Of a DNA stretch of 64,000 bases, positions 45,539-58,069 are shown piece by piece. Positions within the stretch are counted from its first letter, which is position 1, and every line of letters starts with the position of its first letter. The stretch is from Cymodocea nodosa (taxonomy: Eukaryota; Streptophyta; Magnoliopsida; Alismatales; Cymodoceaceae). The position numbers were made by a program, and so were the translations under genes. The notes under the pieces were generated by a model. It was not told the DNA's origin and did no database searches. It was given only the letters and a program-made list of their open reading frames with translations. The stretch is taken from NCBI GenBank assembly GCA_036874045.1, contig CM072337.1, positions 8,494,001 to 8,558,000 on the forward strand, written 5' to 3'.

Positions 45539-47618
45539 TGTTTAGAATGAAAAAGTGCATAATATTAACTGTTAAATGATGGTTAATTGCATAATATTTA
45601 GCTTATCATATGAGAATTTAGCCATTATGTTATAATTGCACTGTTATATGCTTTAATGAAAGAATCTACATAATTTCAAAAAATTAATGTTAATTTAGTA
45701 CATTTCTAAATTGTTGGTAAATTATAGGCTGTGAAATTGTTAAGTATCCAAATTTTTTGTTATTTCAGAGAGTTATGTTTAATATACTGGAAAGTTATGT
45801 TTTAAAGAATATTTTATTATTTCCTGAAGTACACGTGTTGAAACCATAATGCATGACTTAAGTGGATTTTCGGTAAGTTATCTGTTAACTACCCGAAATG
45901 CATCTAGGCATCAGATAGTTAGGTTCATAAGTGTCTGAAATATTTGAACTTGTTAAGTTAGAATTATGCACGTGTTGAATTTAAATGCTTTAGTATATCA
46001 CGTGAGATGTACATGTTTAACTCGTTAAGTTAGCATAACTGTACACATTGAGTTACATGAATACACACTAAGGTAACACGTTATGTTAGCAGCTTATTTC
46101 TTTATTGCACGTGTTTTATAGTTAAATCAACGAAGTAAGTCCATTGAGTTATCTATAACTCCACAGACCATTTAATTTCTAATATGCCACTTTAGCTGTT
46201 ATAGAAACAGGACATTCGAAGGAAAACCACGATTGCATGTATCACGTAGGAATTCACTCGTGGAAGGGAGAAGAAATCACCATCATTGATCAGAATGAAG
46301 GAAATCCAACCAATCATCTAAAGTAAAAGCAGTTACTACTAAAGAAATATAAAAGAAGAGGAGAAAAAATGAAGAAAGTGTGGTTGGCGATGTGTGGTAG
46401 TGTGTGTAAAGGTCGAGGACCGCGCTAACTGTAGGCAGCGTCAAAAGTTCTCTGAATCATCTACACCATCACCAACAATTCACCAACATCACCAACAATT
46501 CACCAACATCACCAACATTACCATAATCACCAACCATCAAAGATATGTGAGGATACTTTCCTGATGTCGGGTCCATTCCGAGCCAAACATGGTGCTTGAC
46601 AACCACTGTGAGGAGTGATCACGTCACGGGAAGGGAAGCCATTTTTACCAAGCACCGACTCATATCTCAAGAGATCGTAAAGCTTCTAGCCTTAGTTTCG
46701 GGTTGATGCCAATATGCTAAAGAGGAGATCATCTTGCAATTCTGGACTCGCGATTCTATAGGGAGAGGAGGCAGAATTGTAAGTGATTAAGTTTTTAGTG
46801 GTGTAATCGCGTAGCATGTAGTGACAGAAGTATTTACTATCGATAAAGATTTTTACATTTCACCTTTCGCCCATTTTCATGAACATCTCAAAACAAAAAT
46901 ACCAAAACCAACAACTTGTCTATGTTTATATTTAGTATTTAAGTGTTATATTGTTTGTTTTGTATCGTGATTAAAGTTATCATTGTTAGTATTGTGAATG
47001 TTTTATATTTGTTTGATTTAGAAAATAGAAAATAGTATTACAGTTTACTGAAATCGATTTGTTCCAAATACTTAAAGATTTTAATGGTTACTATTTGAAA
47101 TATTTGAATGTTAGTGTTGCTTAATGATAAATCTAATATTAACTAGCATTAAAGAGCTTAATTGATGTTATCTACAATCTATGGAACTGCCCAATGGTTG
47201 GCTGAATTCCTCTGTAAATAGCAGTATTAAACTAAAAATATAGGCTCGTGGAGTTAACTTAAGTCCACGAGATTAGTCCGTTGAGTTAGCCATAACTCCA
47301 CGAACTTAGTATGTTGTATTAACTATAACTCAACAGAGTGATTACTAAACACATTAAGTATAATATAAAAAAAACGGAACAGTACACAATTCTTACTCAA
47401 TTCTCTATGGGATCGACCTGTACTTGCATACAAATACAATATACACTGTGCACTTGCAGTTAAAATATAAATTGGAATTAATATCTAATTTGCGTGAAAG
47501 GTTGTTTATTTACTTCTAAAAAGAAATTATTGATATAAGCATAAAGACAAATTAACCAAGTTAAAAACAAAAGTTAACAAATACAAGTTTTCTAGCGTTG
47601 TTGCTTGGGAACCAAACA
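45539..47618 (+). repeat. G4 5' LTR
   Basis: About 2080 bases from TGTTTAGAATG to GGGAACCAAACA. TATA box at 46348-46355. A short CACCAACAATT/CACCAACAT tandem lies at 46462-46530. Palindromes of both CGTTGAGTTA type and the CGGTAAGTTA/TAACTACCCG type (45869-45895) occur. The LTR end plus primer-site start is repeated about 32 bases downstream (47643-47650). Confidence 0.85.
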
Positions 47619-47657
47619 AGTTCTTTGGTGTCGCCTAAAGCAACCAAACAAGTTTTT

Positions 47658-47675
47658 TGGCGCCGTTGCTAGGGA
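47658..47675 (+). other. Primer-binding site, tRNA-Asp type (G4)
   Basis: TGGCGCCGTTGCTAGGGA, one mismatch to the tRNA-Asp complement. A decayed second copy (TGGTGTCGCC) lies at 47626-47635 after the first LTR-end motif. Confidence 0.85.
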
Positions 47676-47745
47676 ATTGAGAACTTAAGCAACTATAAGT
47701 GCTGTTTTGTTTTAATAGCAAGAGTGTTGTGTGTTTTCTTCTATA

Positions 47746-47859
47746 ATGGAGAATATGGTATATGCTTATGCTCAAAGATTTCTGAAACTTGTAGTTAGCA
47801 TATGTGAATTCTGCAATTTGGAAGGTCACGACATTTCTGATTGTTTGAAACTGAAATGA
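47746..47859 (+). pseudogene. gag zinc-knuckle half, start only (G4)
   Basis: ATG at 47746 followed by ENMVYAYAQRFLK and an intact zinc knuckle CEFCNLEGHDISDC (CX2CX4HX4C). A TGA at 47857 and then the copia B insertion end it. Collinear with 23394 of G2, showing that gag's nucleocapsid half lies directly after the primer site in an independent insertion. Confidence 0.8.
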
Positions 47860-47907
47860 TCGCAGATGGTTAGATCACATGAACAACAATTGAATTATCT
47901 TATTTTT

Positions 47908-48459
47908 TGTAACGGGCGGTACTATAGTAGGCTAACTATCTAGAGAGATTCAGTATTTCGGATAGTTACAAACTTAACTATCCGAAAACCCACATACTTT
48001 TCTCTCTCTGTCCTTTTAGAAGTTTCTACCATTAACTCTCCGAAAACTACATGTCTTTTAGATAGTTACAGCCTTAACTATCCGAAAACTCACTTAAGTG
48101 TCTTCTATGAAGGTTCTGCTGTTAACTTTCCAAAAGCTTATGATTTTCGGATAGTTACTGCTTAACTATCTGAAGATCTACTTAAGTTACTACTTTTCGG
48201 ATACTTGACTTCCTAACTGTCTGATCGTACACATAAGTGTCCTTTAAGTCATTCCGGATGGTTATAGCTAGTAACCCTCTAAAATCTTCTAACTTTCAGA
48301 TAGTTAGCTCAAAGCCTCCGATTGAAACTTTATTTTCGAATACTTAGGCCTGATAACCTACCGAAAATATAAATCTGCCGGATACTTACTGTTAACAAGC
48401 TTCCCACTGAACCTAGTCTTCTTGTGGCATACTCCACACCTGTACTACCTACCCTAACA
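47908..48459 (-). repeat. Copia B 3' LTR, rich in CGGATAGTTA palindromes
   Basis: 552 bases, TGTTAGGGTAGG...CCGCCCGTTACA on the minus strand. Roughly eight imperfect palindromes with arms TTTCGGATAGTTA and TAACTATCCGAAA occupy most of it, leaving little sequence between them. Confidence 0.82.
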
Positions 48460-48559
48460 ATCTCCCACTTGGAGTTTGACACAATGATCAAAGGAAAAAT
48501 CAATCTCTACTCTTGACTTACAGATTATTGCAATAGCAGCTCAAGTAATCATCAACTCT

Positions 48560-49625
48560 TCATCTCCTTCTCAATTATTCAAGAGACCAATTAAGGCCAT
48601 ACAGAGCCTTAATTTCTGTAGATTCAGAACTTTAGTGAAAATGTCTGCAGCATTTTCAATGCCAGCAATCTTTTGTAGATCTAACATGTTCTGCTCTATC
48701 TCTTCCCCTATGAAATGAAATCTCATTCTCATATGCTTGGACCTTGAATGAAACTTTGGATTTTCAGCTAAATAAATGGCACTTTGATTGTCACAGAACA
48801 GAATGCTTCTTTTCTGTTTATGCCCTAATTCGGCTAGTACATTCTCTAGCCAAATTCTTTCTTTAGCTGCCTCTACTACTACAACATATTCAGCTTCTGT
48901 GGTCGAGAGTGCAACAATTCTTTGCAGCTTGGATCTTCAACTGATTACAGTACTTCCTATGTAGCAAACATAGCCTGAAGTACTTCTACTTTTATCCAAC
49001 TCTCTTCCCAAATCAGCATCACAGTAGCCAATCAATTCAATTGGTCCTTTCTTGAAATTCAGATCTATATCTGAGATATCTGAGTATCCACAATACAGCG
49101 GACCAATGCTCAGCTCTTGGATCTGCCATATATCTACTGACCACTCCCACTACATGAGATATATCAAGTCTTGTGCATATCATGGCATACATTAAACTTC
49201 CCACTACTGAAGCATATGGTATTCTAGACATTTTTGTCCTTTCTTCTTCAGTCTTAGCTAACTGATCTTTAGACAACTTGAAGTGGGGTCCGAGAGGTAG
49301 TTCAATTTTCCTCTCATTTGAGATATTAAATCTCCTTAGTACCTTTTCTAGGTACTTCTTATGATTTAATCTCAATGTGACTACCACTCTATCTCGAATA
49401 ATTCTTATACCTAAAATTTGCTTAGCTTCTCCCATATCCTTCATGTCAAATTCTTTTGACAATTGTCTCTTTAATTACTTAATTTGTTCCATACTAGAAC
49501 AAGCAATTAACATATCATCTACATAAATTAGTAGAATAATGAAGCAATCATTAAACAATTTTATGTAGCATCAATAGTTTGTATCTCATCTTTTGAAGCC
49601 TAGGGTACAGATAAAGGTATCAAAT
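48560..49625 (-). pseudogene. Copia B reverse transcriptase end and RNase H
   Basis: After removing solo LTR D the frame runs KRFDTFICTLGFKR, then IYVDDMLIACSSM (active site), FDMKDMGEAKQILGIRI, MSRIPYASVVGSLMYAMICT, and RNase H with STTEAEYVVVVEAAKE and SILFCDNQSAIYLAENP. Stops near 49583, 49570 and 49475 and a frameshift near 49036 break it. The copia type differs from the A family. Confidence 0.82.
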
Positions 49626-51450
49626 TGTTAGGATCGGTAGACTCACTAGAGGAGGGGTGAATGGTGAATGTGTGTAATTTTTTTATTTTAAATCTTTTGA
49701 TTGTTGAATCGAATGATTCAACAGAAATGAAATGAGATGAAACTAAACTAATGCAAAGTAGTAAAGAAAGGTAGCACAGCAAATTTTAGGTGGTTCACCA
49801 ACTTGGCTAGTCCACCCCCAAGATTCACTTGGGCTTCACTAAGTGTTTTAACACTTATACACTTACTTTCAGGTCAAAGCAAGAACCAACTGCATAGAAG
49901 TTTTCAGGTATAAACTTCAGTAAACCAACCTCTAGAGTTTTCAAGTCGAAACTCAAACCAACAATTGAATGTAGCTTTCAGGTTGAAGCCATGAACCAAC
50001 AGCTTGAGTCTTTCAATTAGAGTTTTGATGCATAGAGCTTTTTCTACAGTAGATCTTTAAAGTATGCTTCACTATTTGCAGACTTGAGTGTAACTAAAAT
50101 TGGAGTGTAGCTCACTGTATATGGTATATACGTTCTCTCTGTATTTTCCTCTCTTAAACTCCTCATATTTATACCAAAGGTATAACAATCATATTTTTCT
50201 TTCAACAGAAGTATTCTGCTGTACTTGGTAAATAATCATACCTAAATATGGTAAGTTACCGTTCTGTCTGATGTTCAGTAAGTAACCTTTCGAAAATCTC
50301 AAGCTTTTGGATGGTTATAAAAATAACTTACCGAAAAGCATTCATAACTTACTGATTTATCACTCATATCCTGTTATTTGAGTCACGTGAGGATTTTAAG
50401 TTGCTCACATGTAATGTCAAGAGTTCAGAGTCTTGTATTTAACTTACCGAAAAGAGCTCCTGACTTTCGGATGGTTAACTACTGTAACTCTCCGAACTTT
50501 CTTTTAAGTCTCCGATAGTTGTCCCTTCAAATCTACACATGCATAAAAACATAACTTAAGTTTCGGATAGTTAATAATGTAACTCACCGAAACCTTCCCA
50601 TTTTTCGGATAGTTATCTTTCTAACTCTTCGAAAACCCATTTGAACATCTGTTTGAAATTCTGCACATGGGAAATTCACTGACTTAAGTTTCAGATGGTT
50701 AAACTGTAACTCACTGAAACTCTCTTGAGATTTCGGATAGTTATCTTTCTAACTCTCCGAAAACTTAAACGATCTTCTTTCTAGAATTCTACACGTGGCA
50801 ATTTCAATAACTTAAGTTTCGGATAGTTAAACTGTAACTTACTGAAACTCTCTTTGAAATTTTGGATAGTTATCTAACTCTCCGATTTTCTCTTTTAAGC
50901 TTTTAACTGCCAGCTTCTCCATTTTGCACGTGTGTAATAAGATGACTTAAGTTCTGGAAAGTTACCCTGTAACTCTCCGAAAAACTCGAATAGTTATCTA
51001 ACTCTCTAAAAGAAAACTCGAATAGTTATCTAACTCTTCGAAAAGTCCTTTAAGATTCTATTTTGTATTTCTAAACGTCGTTAATTGAATGACTTAAGTT
51101 TTGGATAGTTAGCCTTTCTAACTTTCCGATTTTCCTTTTTCTTTCGGATAGTTAACTCCATAACTCTCCGATCATTCAACCAACTTAACTATCTGATTAA
51201 ATAACTCTCTGAAGGCTTTGTAAAATTGGATAGTTATCCTTCTAACTGTCTGATAGACTTGCTGTTGTTTTACTCTTCGAATGCTTGGACCTGTAACTGT
51301 CCGATTTTCTTGTACCTTAAGGCAGTATCTTCTGAATCTTTCTCCATCTGTTCGTCTGCCTTCTGATCTAATGCTGCACTAACTTATCTATGAAATACAA
51401 TATGTTACCTCACATCGGTTTTGCATTATCAAAATACTCGGGTTCTAACA
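49626..51450 (-). repeat. Solo LTR D (SIRE-like) with CAAAT target duplication
   Basis: 1825 bases, TGTTAGGATCGG...GGGTTCTAACA on plus, flanked by CAAAT on both sides (49621-49625 and 51451-51455). It splits copia B RT between KRF and the following codons, and removing it with one CAAAT restores the frame. Positions 50270-51310 hold about 16 imperfect palindromes (CGGATAGTTA with TAACTCTCCG). An internal region is absent, so it arose by LTR-LTR recombination. Confidence 0.93.
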
Positions 51451-51958
51451 CAAATCTCTTGTACCATTGTCGTGGTACTTGCTTCAAACTATACAGACTT
51501 TTCAGCAATCTGCATACTGTCTTTCTTTTCTTGCCAGTTATTGTAAATCCTTTTGGCTGCATCTTGTAGTATTCTTCTTGCAAGTCTCCATGTAGGAATG
51601 CTGTCTTTACATCCATTTGCTCCAAGAGCAAATTTTCTGTAGCAACAATGCTTAAGACTATTCTTATAGTATTCATCTTCACAACAGGAGAAAATACTTC
51701 TATATAGTTTATGTCTTGAATTTGCTGAAAACCCTTGACGACAAGTCTAGCTTTATATTTCTTGCTACCATCTAGTTGTTCTTTCATCCTGAACACCCAC
51801 TTGTTTCCTAGGATTTTCTTTTCTTCTAGCAATGAAGTTAGCTCCCAAGTTTTATTCTTCTCTAGGGACTTCATTTCTTCTTTTGTTGCTGACTCCCATT
51901 TGTGTGCATCACTTACACAGATTGCTTCCTGATATGTTTTAGGTTCACCATCATCCAT
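51451..51958 (-). pseudogene. Copia B reverse transcriptase, N-terminal part
   Basis: KWESATKEEMKSLEKNKTWEL, GNKWVFRMK, YKARLVVKGFQQI, FSPVVKMNTIRIVLSIVA, MDVKTAFLHGDLQEE and CRLLKSLYSLKQVPRQWYKRF are ordered as in Ty1/copia RT. The frame is open for 182 codons, the last ones read into solo LTR D. Same frame as the integrase ORFs upstream. Confidence 0.88.
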
Positions 51959-52114
51959 TAGTAACAGATAATTGAATGATGGTACATACCTTTCAAGTTG
52001 TTTGGAAACCCTTCCAGATCTTCTAAGTTGTTTGGTGACAACTTCATCTTCTTGATCATCTAGATGTTCTTATTGTTCAGCCTTTGGAAGTTGAATTTCT
52101 TCTATAGGTTCCTT

Positions 52115-53040
52115 CTAAGGTTGTTCAACATCATTATCTAGACTGATCTCAGTAGTACTTTCAGATTGAAGCTCTGATTGCTGTTCATCTGCACTTTCTC
52201 TATGCTTGTACATCTTGGATTCAATAAATGTGACATCTTTTGCACGGATTATTTTCTTAGTTTCTTCTACCCAGAATCTGTAACCAAAATAATCCTTACC
52301 ATAGCTAATGAAATAACATTTCTTTGATTTTGAATCTAGCTTGTCTCTTTTGTCACTATTCAAGTAGACAAATGACTTGGATCCAAAGACTTTTAAGTGA
52401 GCATAGTTGACCTCTTTCCCAGTCCACAATTCTTTAGGGTTTTTAAGCCCCATTGGGATAGATGGTCCTCTATTTATTAGATAGGTGGCTGTATTGACAG
52501 CTTCTACCCAAAATGTCTTGGGAAAACCTACATGTAGTCTCATGCATCTTACCTATTCATTCAAGGTCCTATTCATCCTTTCAGCAACTCCATTTTGTTG
52601 TGGAGTTCTAGCTATAGTCCTCTGCCTTCTAATCTCTTGCTCCTCACAATAAACTTTAAATTCATGGTTATCATATTCTCCTCCATTATCTAACTTGATG
52701 GATTTGATTTTTCTTCCACTCTGATTTTCCACTTCTGCCTTCCAATTCTTGAAGACTTGGAAAACTTCAAATTTCTGTTTCAGAAAATAAACCCATAACT
52801 TCCTTGTATTGTCATCAATGAAAGTGACATAATAGAGAACATCTCCTAAAGAACTAATTGGGGTAGGCCCCCACACATCCATGTGAACCAGCTCCAATTT
52901 CTGTGACTTAGGATCATGAGGAGTCTTGGCAAAGCTGACTTTCTTCTACTTTCCCTCAATGTAGTCCTCACATATCCCTAAATTGACATTCTTCAACTTA
53001 GGGATTTTCCCTTCTACCACTAAAACCTTTAGTCCATTGT
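52115..53040 (-). pseudogene. Copia B integrase
   Basis: Open stretches 52897-52553 and 52543-52115 share one frame. Core residues D7 (HMDVWGPTP), D70 (IKLDNGGEY) and E106 (VAERMNRT) of the first stretch are present; the second carries FWVEAVNTATYLINRGPS and GYRFWVEETKKIIRAKDV. Upstream to 53040 the zinc-domain remnant LGICEDYIEGKQKKVSF is visible. One stop separates the two stretches. Confidence 0.88.
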
Positions 53041-53056
53041 ATTGATGTGAAAGGTT

Positions 53057-54041
53057 AGATCAAACAACTGGTTTAATTTCTCTTTAGGCTTAGATCAATA
53101 ATTACTTTTAGAAGTACTCTAACAAACTTTCACACAAATTAGATATTAATTCTAATTTGTATTTTAACTGCAAGTGCACAATTTATATTGTATTTGTGTG
53201 CAAGTACAAGTTGATCCCACAAAGATTAAGTAAGAATTATGTACTATTCCAGTTTTAATAATGGAATTTATGTGTTCAGTAAGCACTCCATTGAGTTACA
53301 GTTAACACAACGGACCAAGTTCGTGGAGTTATGGCTAACTCAATGGACTAACCTCGTAGACTTAAGTTAACTCCACGATTCTATCTTTCCAGTTTAATAT
53401 TGCTATCTACAAAGGAATTCGGCCAACCATTGGGCGATTCCATAGATTGTAAATAACATCAATTAAGTTTTTTAATGCTAGTTAATATTAGATTTATCAT
53501 TAAGCAACACTAACAATTAAATGTTTCAAATAGTAACCATTAAAATCTTTAAGTATCTGGAATGAATCAATTTTAGTGAAGTATAAAACTATTTTCTATT
53601 TTCTGAATCAAACAAATATAAAACATTCACAATACTAACAACGATAACATTACTCACGATACAAAACAAATAATACAACACTTAAATACTAAATATAAAC
53701 ACAGATAAGTTGTTTTTGGTATTTTTGTTTTGATGTGTTCATGAAAATGGGTGAAAGGTGAAATGTAAAAATCTCTAACGACAGTAAATACTTCTATCAC
53801 TACATGCGACGCGATTACACCATTGTAAACTTAATCACTTACAATCCTACCTCCTCTCCCTATAAAATCGCGAGTCCAGAATTGCAAGATGATCTCCTCT
53901 TCAACATACTAGCATCAACCCAAAACCAAGGCTAAAAGCTTTACGATCTCTTGAGATATGAGTCGGTGCTTGGTGAAAATGGTTTCCCTTCCCGCAATGC
54001 GATCACTCCTCACAGTGGTTGTCAGGCACCGTGTTTGGCTC
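53057..54041 (-). repeat. G5: gypsy LTR remnant
   Basis: Minus-strand LTR of the G family (closest to G4 by eye), with the palindrome triplet at 53285-53380. It is cut on the right by copia A-prime within GTTTGGCTC and on the left by the junction with copia B. The continuation beyond A-prime is not in the window. Confidence 0.8.
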
Positions 54042-55654
54042 TGTAGGATCATATGGCTACATAAGAGGGGGGTGAATTGTGTTTTTCAACATTTTTGAAT
54101 ATAATTGAAACTTTAAAACTCAAAAATAAGTCGAAACACTGTTTTCATAAAATCAATTTTATTCAAGGATTCAATTACAATATACAATTCAATTCTCCTC
54201 AGAAATTGTAGATACAATTATATATCGATACCATGTTTCATCTATACAATTTCATAACTACAAATAGAGAAAACTAATTTGCGGAATTTAAAACATTTCT
54301 CCTTGTTTGAGATCTTTCTTCTTCTTCTTCTCTTTCTTCTTCAGCAATTCTTTAGTGATGAATATCTTGTCTTTCTCTACTTCACCGAATATGCTTTCTT
54401 TTGATACTTTAAATCTTCAGTGACATAAATCTGAACTTTTTCTACTTCACTGAATTTTCTTCCACCTGATACTTCAAATCTTCAATAACATATATCTTAC
54501 CTTTTTCTACTTCATTGAATTTTCTTCCATTTGAGAGCTTTTCCCCGAAGAGGTATTTTTGATCCCTAAAAAGATTTTTCTTTTGGTGTGCAGGGATAAC
54601 TAATCAACGAGAATTCTATGCCTTTTATATTGTATCTTCATTTCATGCATATCCTCCACGTTTAATCACTATCAGTCTTCCACTTCTTCACGTCTTTTCT
54701 TTTTCCTTCATCGAAATACACACGTTCTAACCCATGTTTACATTTCGAATTTTCTTTAATCATCAATCCTGGATCTCTAAAAAATTTCTTGCAAAATAAA
54801 CTTTCTTGTCTAAAATCTTTCATCAAGTGTAATAAGAAGTTGTTACTTTAATGTTAATTAAACGAGTAACACAAGTATATATATAACTTAACGTTTCTAA
54901 CTTAACGAGTTCCTCAAGTGCCAACTCACGTGACAAGTACTGTAGCTAACTCAACGAACTATCTCTGTGGTGTTACGCTAACTCAACGAACCATCTCCGT
55001 TGTGTTATAGATAGCTTAACGAACTAGTAATACACAAATGTTTTTATAATAAGAATTTTACCACGTGCAAAAATAACAACTTAAGTTTTATAATGCTAAC
55101 CTAACGCGTTGCCTTAGTGTTCAATATAGCAACTCAATGTGTTTAGTTATGTTAACTTAACGAGTTAAACATGTGCACCTCATGTGATACAATATAACAT
55201 TCGTAACTTATAATTTCACCACATGTACAACACTAACTTAATGAGTTTGTCTCTTCTTTTACTCACTAACTTAATGAGTTCTCACATGACCTATTTTAAC
55301 CTTTAAGCCTTTAACTTAACGAGTTCTCATGTGACCCCTATACGAACAAAACTCTAACTTAACGAGTTGTCTAAACGTGCACTATTCATGATATAAAAGA
55401 TATAACTTTAAAACATATCATGCTTTTCAATAAAAACACATGTTAACTTATCGTTTAGTTAAATGATAAATTAATGCAACGAAACAACTAGTTATTGACT
55501 TAGTATAATTTCAGATCCAATACAAATAAGTATTTATATTAGTAAGCTTTTTCTATATTAATTGATGATTTTAATTTCTTTTCACAAGCAATAGTAATTA
55601 AGCAAATATGATTATTTTCATTCAGCACACATCATCAAAACAAAATACTCAACA
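54042..55654 (-). repeat. Copia A-prime 3' LTR
   Basis: 1613 bases, same termini as 41396-43007. The polypurine tract AAAAAGGGGGAGA (about 55656-55669 on minus) abuts it. It contains the gypsy-shared block at about 55064-55122 and ACTTAACGAG half-sites at 54890-55370. Confidence 0.92.
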
Positions 55655-55669
55655 ATCTCCCCCTTTTTA

Positions 55670-56202
55670 ATGATGACAAAACCATATTAAATCAATTATG
55701 AAATATATTTAACTCAACAAAATACCTTTGTTGGGTTAACTTTTAATTCAACAAACAAGTTTGTTGACTTAAGTTCACTCAAGCTTATTTCTATTGTTTG
55801 TGTAAATTTCACCGCTCAAAAATAAAACTTTCAGATGTCAATAATTACATAAGTATCATTTCTCCCCCTTTCATTATATAATTCAATAACCATATAATTT
55901 TCTTTCAGATTACATTATCATCTGTCAGATCACAATAACCACTTAAATATCATCTCCCTTTATAATATATGTAATTAAAATCATAATCATCTTATTTTAT
56001 AACATTTAACATTTCTCCCCCTTTTTTCATTAATCAAAAAGATAATTACACATAATATATATAGTAAGAGATATATTTACAACAACGCTTTTTGTAAACA
56101 ATAATAAGAATTGTAAACATTTATAGAAAAATGTATTGTTCAATGAATCGAACAATGAATACAAACATTACATTTTGTATTTAGATACAAGCAAAAAGAT
56201 AG
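55670..56202 (-). other. Copia A-prime noncoding tail
   Basis: AT-rich sequence between the third ORF and the polypurine tract with several CTCCCCCTTT runs (55860, 56015 areas), which on the minus strand are extra polypurine-like tracts. No ORF. Confidence 0.6.
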
Positions 56203-58044
56203 TTATCTATTCCTCCTAAGTATATCACTTATAACATTACAGATTTTATCTCCTAGATGCCTAATATCATTTCTGATGTCGTTAAGCACATCATCTAGGT
56301 CAGGAGGTAGCAAGGGTTGTTGTTCTGCTTGAACTGAATAACTTGGTTGTTGTTGTTGTATATGGTCTGTATAATTAGGTTGTTGTTGAGGTTGATGCAT
56401 GGCCTAGAATTTTTACAAATCGTTTACACTAAAAGCTCTCATGCCTTTAGTTTCAGAGGGCCAGTCAGATAAATTCAATTGGCTTGTAAGGAGTCTACAT
56501 ACAGCATCACCATAAAATAACTTTGAGAAGTAAAAACATCAAACCAATTGGTTTGAATTTTATTCAGCAGACCATAAGTTGCATATAAACAACTTCTGCT
56601 GACTTCCATATTGTGTCCAACTCTCTGAAATAAATTGGCGTGCAATATATTTGCAATAAACCTTGCCTCTGCATTCAGATTTTCCATTAATCTCATTTCA
56701 GTATATACATCTGGAATTTTTGATAAAGACTGAATGTTCCATTCTAGTTGTCTAATCATGTCAAATCTGTTTGTAACAACAACACCTTCATTCTTTAATC
56801 CTAAAACTTCAAAAATTAATTCAAGAGACAATATTAACTCTTGTTTATTTATTTGAGTTTTTAGTATATTTTCATTCTTAACCAGATTGCTATAAAAAGC
56901 TACAATAAGCTTTGTGTATTACTTCCATTTCGTTCCAACTAACAAGAATAGAATGAGGCCTTGATACTCAAATAGATCTTTTATTTCCATCAAATTTTTG
57001 AATTTTATTGAACAAGCATGCAAAATCTGACATGTAATCAAATTATTGTATTTCTGCACTACTTCCTCAGATCTAAAATGAATTGAATTACCTTGAATTT
57101 GTAATACTGTACACAAAGAAGATGATACCTGAAGCCGTGATTTAAAGTTTAATTCATCTTCAGGAATTTCTTCAAAATGAATGTCATGTTGTTCCTTTGT
57201 GAAAATATTTTCTTGAAGCTGCTTAGTTAAGCTTGATTCTTCAGCTTCAACAGTGTAAGGAACATTTTCAATATGCTCAACATTCATATGTTTAGTCTCT
57301 ATAGAATGTTTCAGTATGCTCGGAACTGATGAGTTTATCAGATTCACTATAAGGTACAATGTCTAGACATACATTGTCCTTTGGAAATAAATGCTCATTC
57401 GATTTTCCTTTTTTAGCAGACTTTGTTTCCTTAGACATAATTTTTTTGATTTTCCTTCTTCTATAAAATTTCTGTTTCTCCTCTTCAAGTATTGTTGTTT
57501 TCTTTTCAAATTGCTCCATAAAAGTTTTCTGCTTTAATTCTTCAAAAGCACTTTCTATTGCTATAGCCTTTTGAAGACTGTCAACTTTTCTTTTATCTAC
57601 AACAATATTTGATTCTACTTGTTTTGAATACAAAGGAGTAAGGATAGCTAATTCATGTTTTTCCTCAAATGCATGTAATCTTGTACCGTTTATAGATATT
57701 TGAGGAATTCTAGTTGATGTACCTACACCTTTTTCCAAATATTTTGCATACTGTTCTAAAAATGCAATTTCAACACATTTCATTCAGTATTCTCTATCAT
57801 ATTTACTTCGAATACTCATATATGTAATATTTGCATCAGTATTTTGAAGCTCTTGTCTAACTTCATCTAGTATACCTTGAGGAAAGAAGTATTCACTATA
57901 AATTTGTGCTAACCTTTTGTCTCCTCGAAGTATTTTCTTGAACCAAGTGCATGGAACTTCATCAGTATCTATTTCTTCTCCTTTTGCATCTCCTCTGCTT
58001 TTGCCTTTTCCTTTGCCACAACCTTTGTAGAACTTGGAGACCAT
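56203..58044 (-). pseudogene. Third ORF of copia A-prime, nearly full length
   Basis: From MVSKFYKGCGKGKGKSRG (58044) to a stop at 56203, in three frames. Part 1 (to about 57310): basic N-terminus, TWFKKIL, YFFPQGILDEVRQEL, RLHAFEE. A deletion of about 390 bases relative to A3 follows. Part 2 (57359-56475): EIKDLFEYQGLILF, LIFEVLGLKNEGVVV, RFIANILHANLFQRVGHNM, KIQTNWFDVF, matching the accessory domain of G2. Part 3: LFYGDAVC, LNLSDWPSETKGMR, then a glutamine-rich stretch and DVLNDIRNDIRHLGDK, probably a helix. Env-position protein of SIRE-type elements; no signal peptide or membrane segment is visible. Confidence 0.75.
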
Positions 58045-58069
58045 CGTCATAGGTTGTAATAGCAACAAG

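Larger units (their letters stand above)
45539..47907 (+). mobile_element. G4: 5' end of an Athila-like gypsy element
   Basis: 5' LTR, tRNA-Asp primer site and the start of the zinc-knuckle gag half, then interrupted by copia B at 47908. Inserted in copia A4 RT. The rest of the element is not found on the other side of copia B. Confidence 0.85.
47908..53050 (-). mobile_element. Copia B: Ty1/copia element, truncated and interrupted
   Basis: Minus-strand copy of a different copia family: integrase (53040-52115), RT (51958-51451), [solo LTR D], RT continuation and RNase H (49625-48560), polypurine tract AAGTGGGAGATT (about 48460-48472), 3' LTR (48459-47908). Gag, protease and 5' LTR are missing; at about 53050 it meets gypsy LTR remnant G5. 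Confidence 0.85.

Noticed and set aside
50270..51310. Regular palindromic repeats with spacers resembling a CRISPR array
   Set aside because: Repeats are degenerate, spacing is irregular, there are no cas genes, and the sequence lies inside a plant LTR with target duplication.
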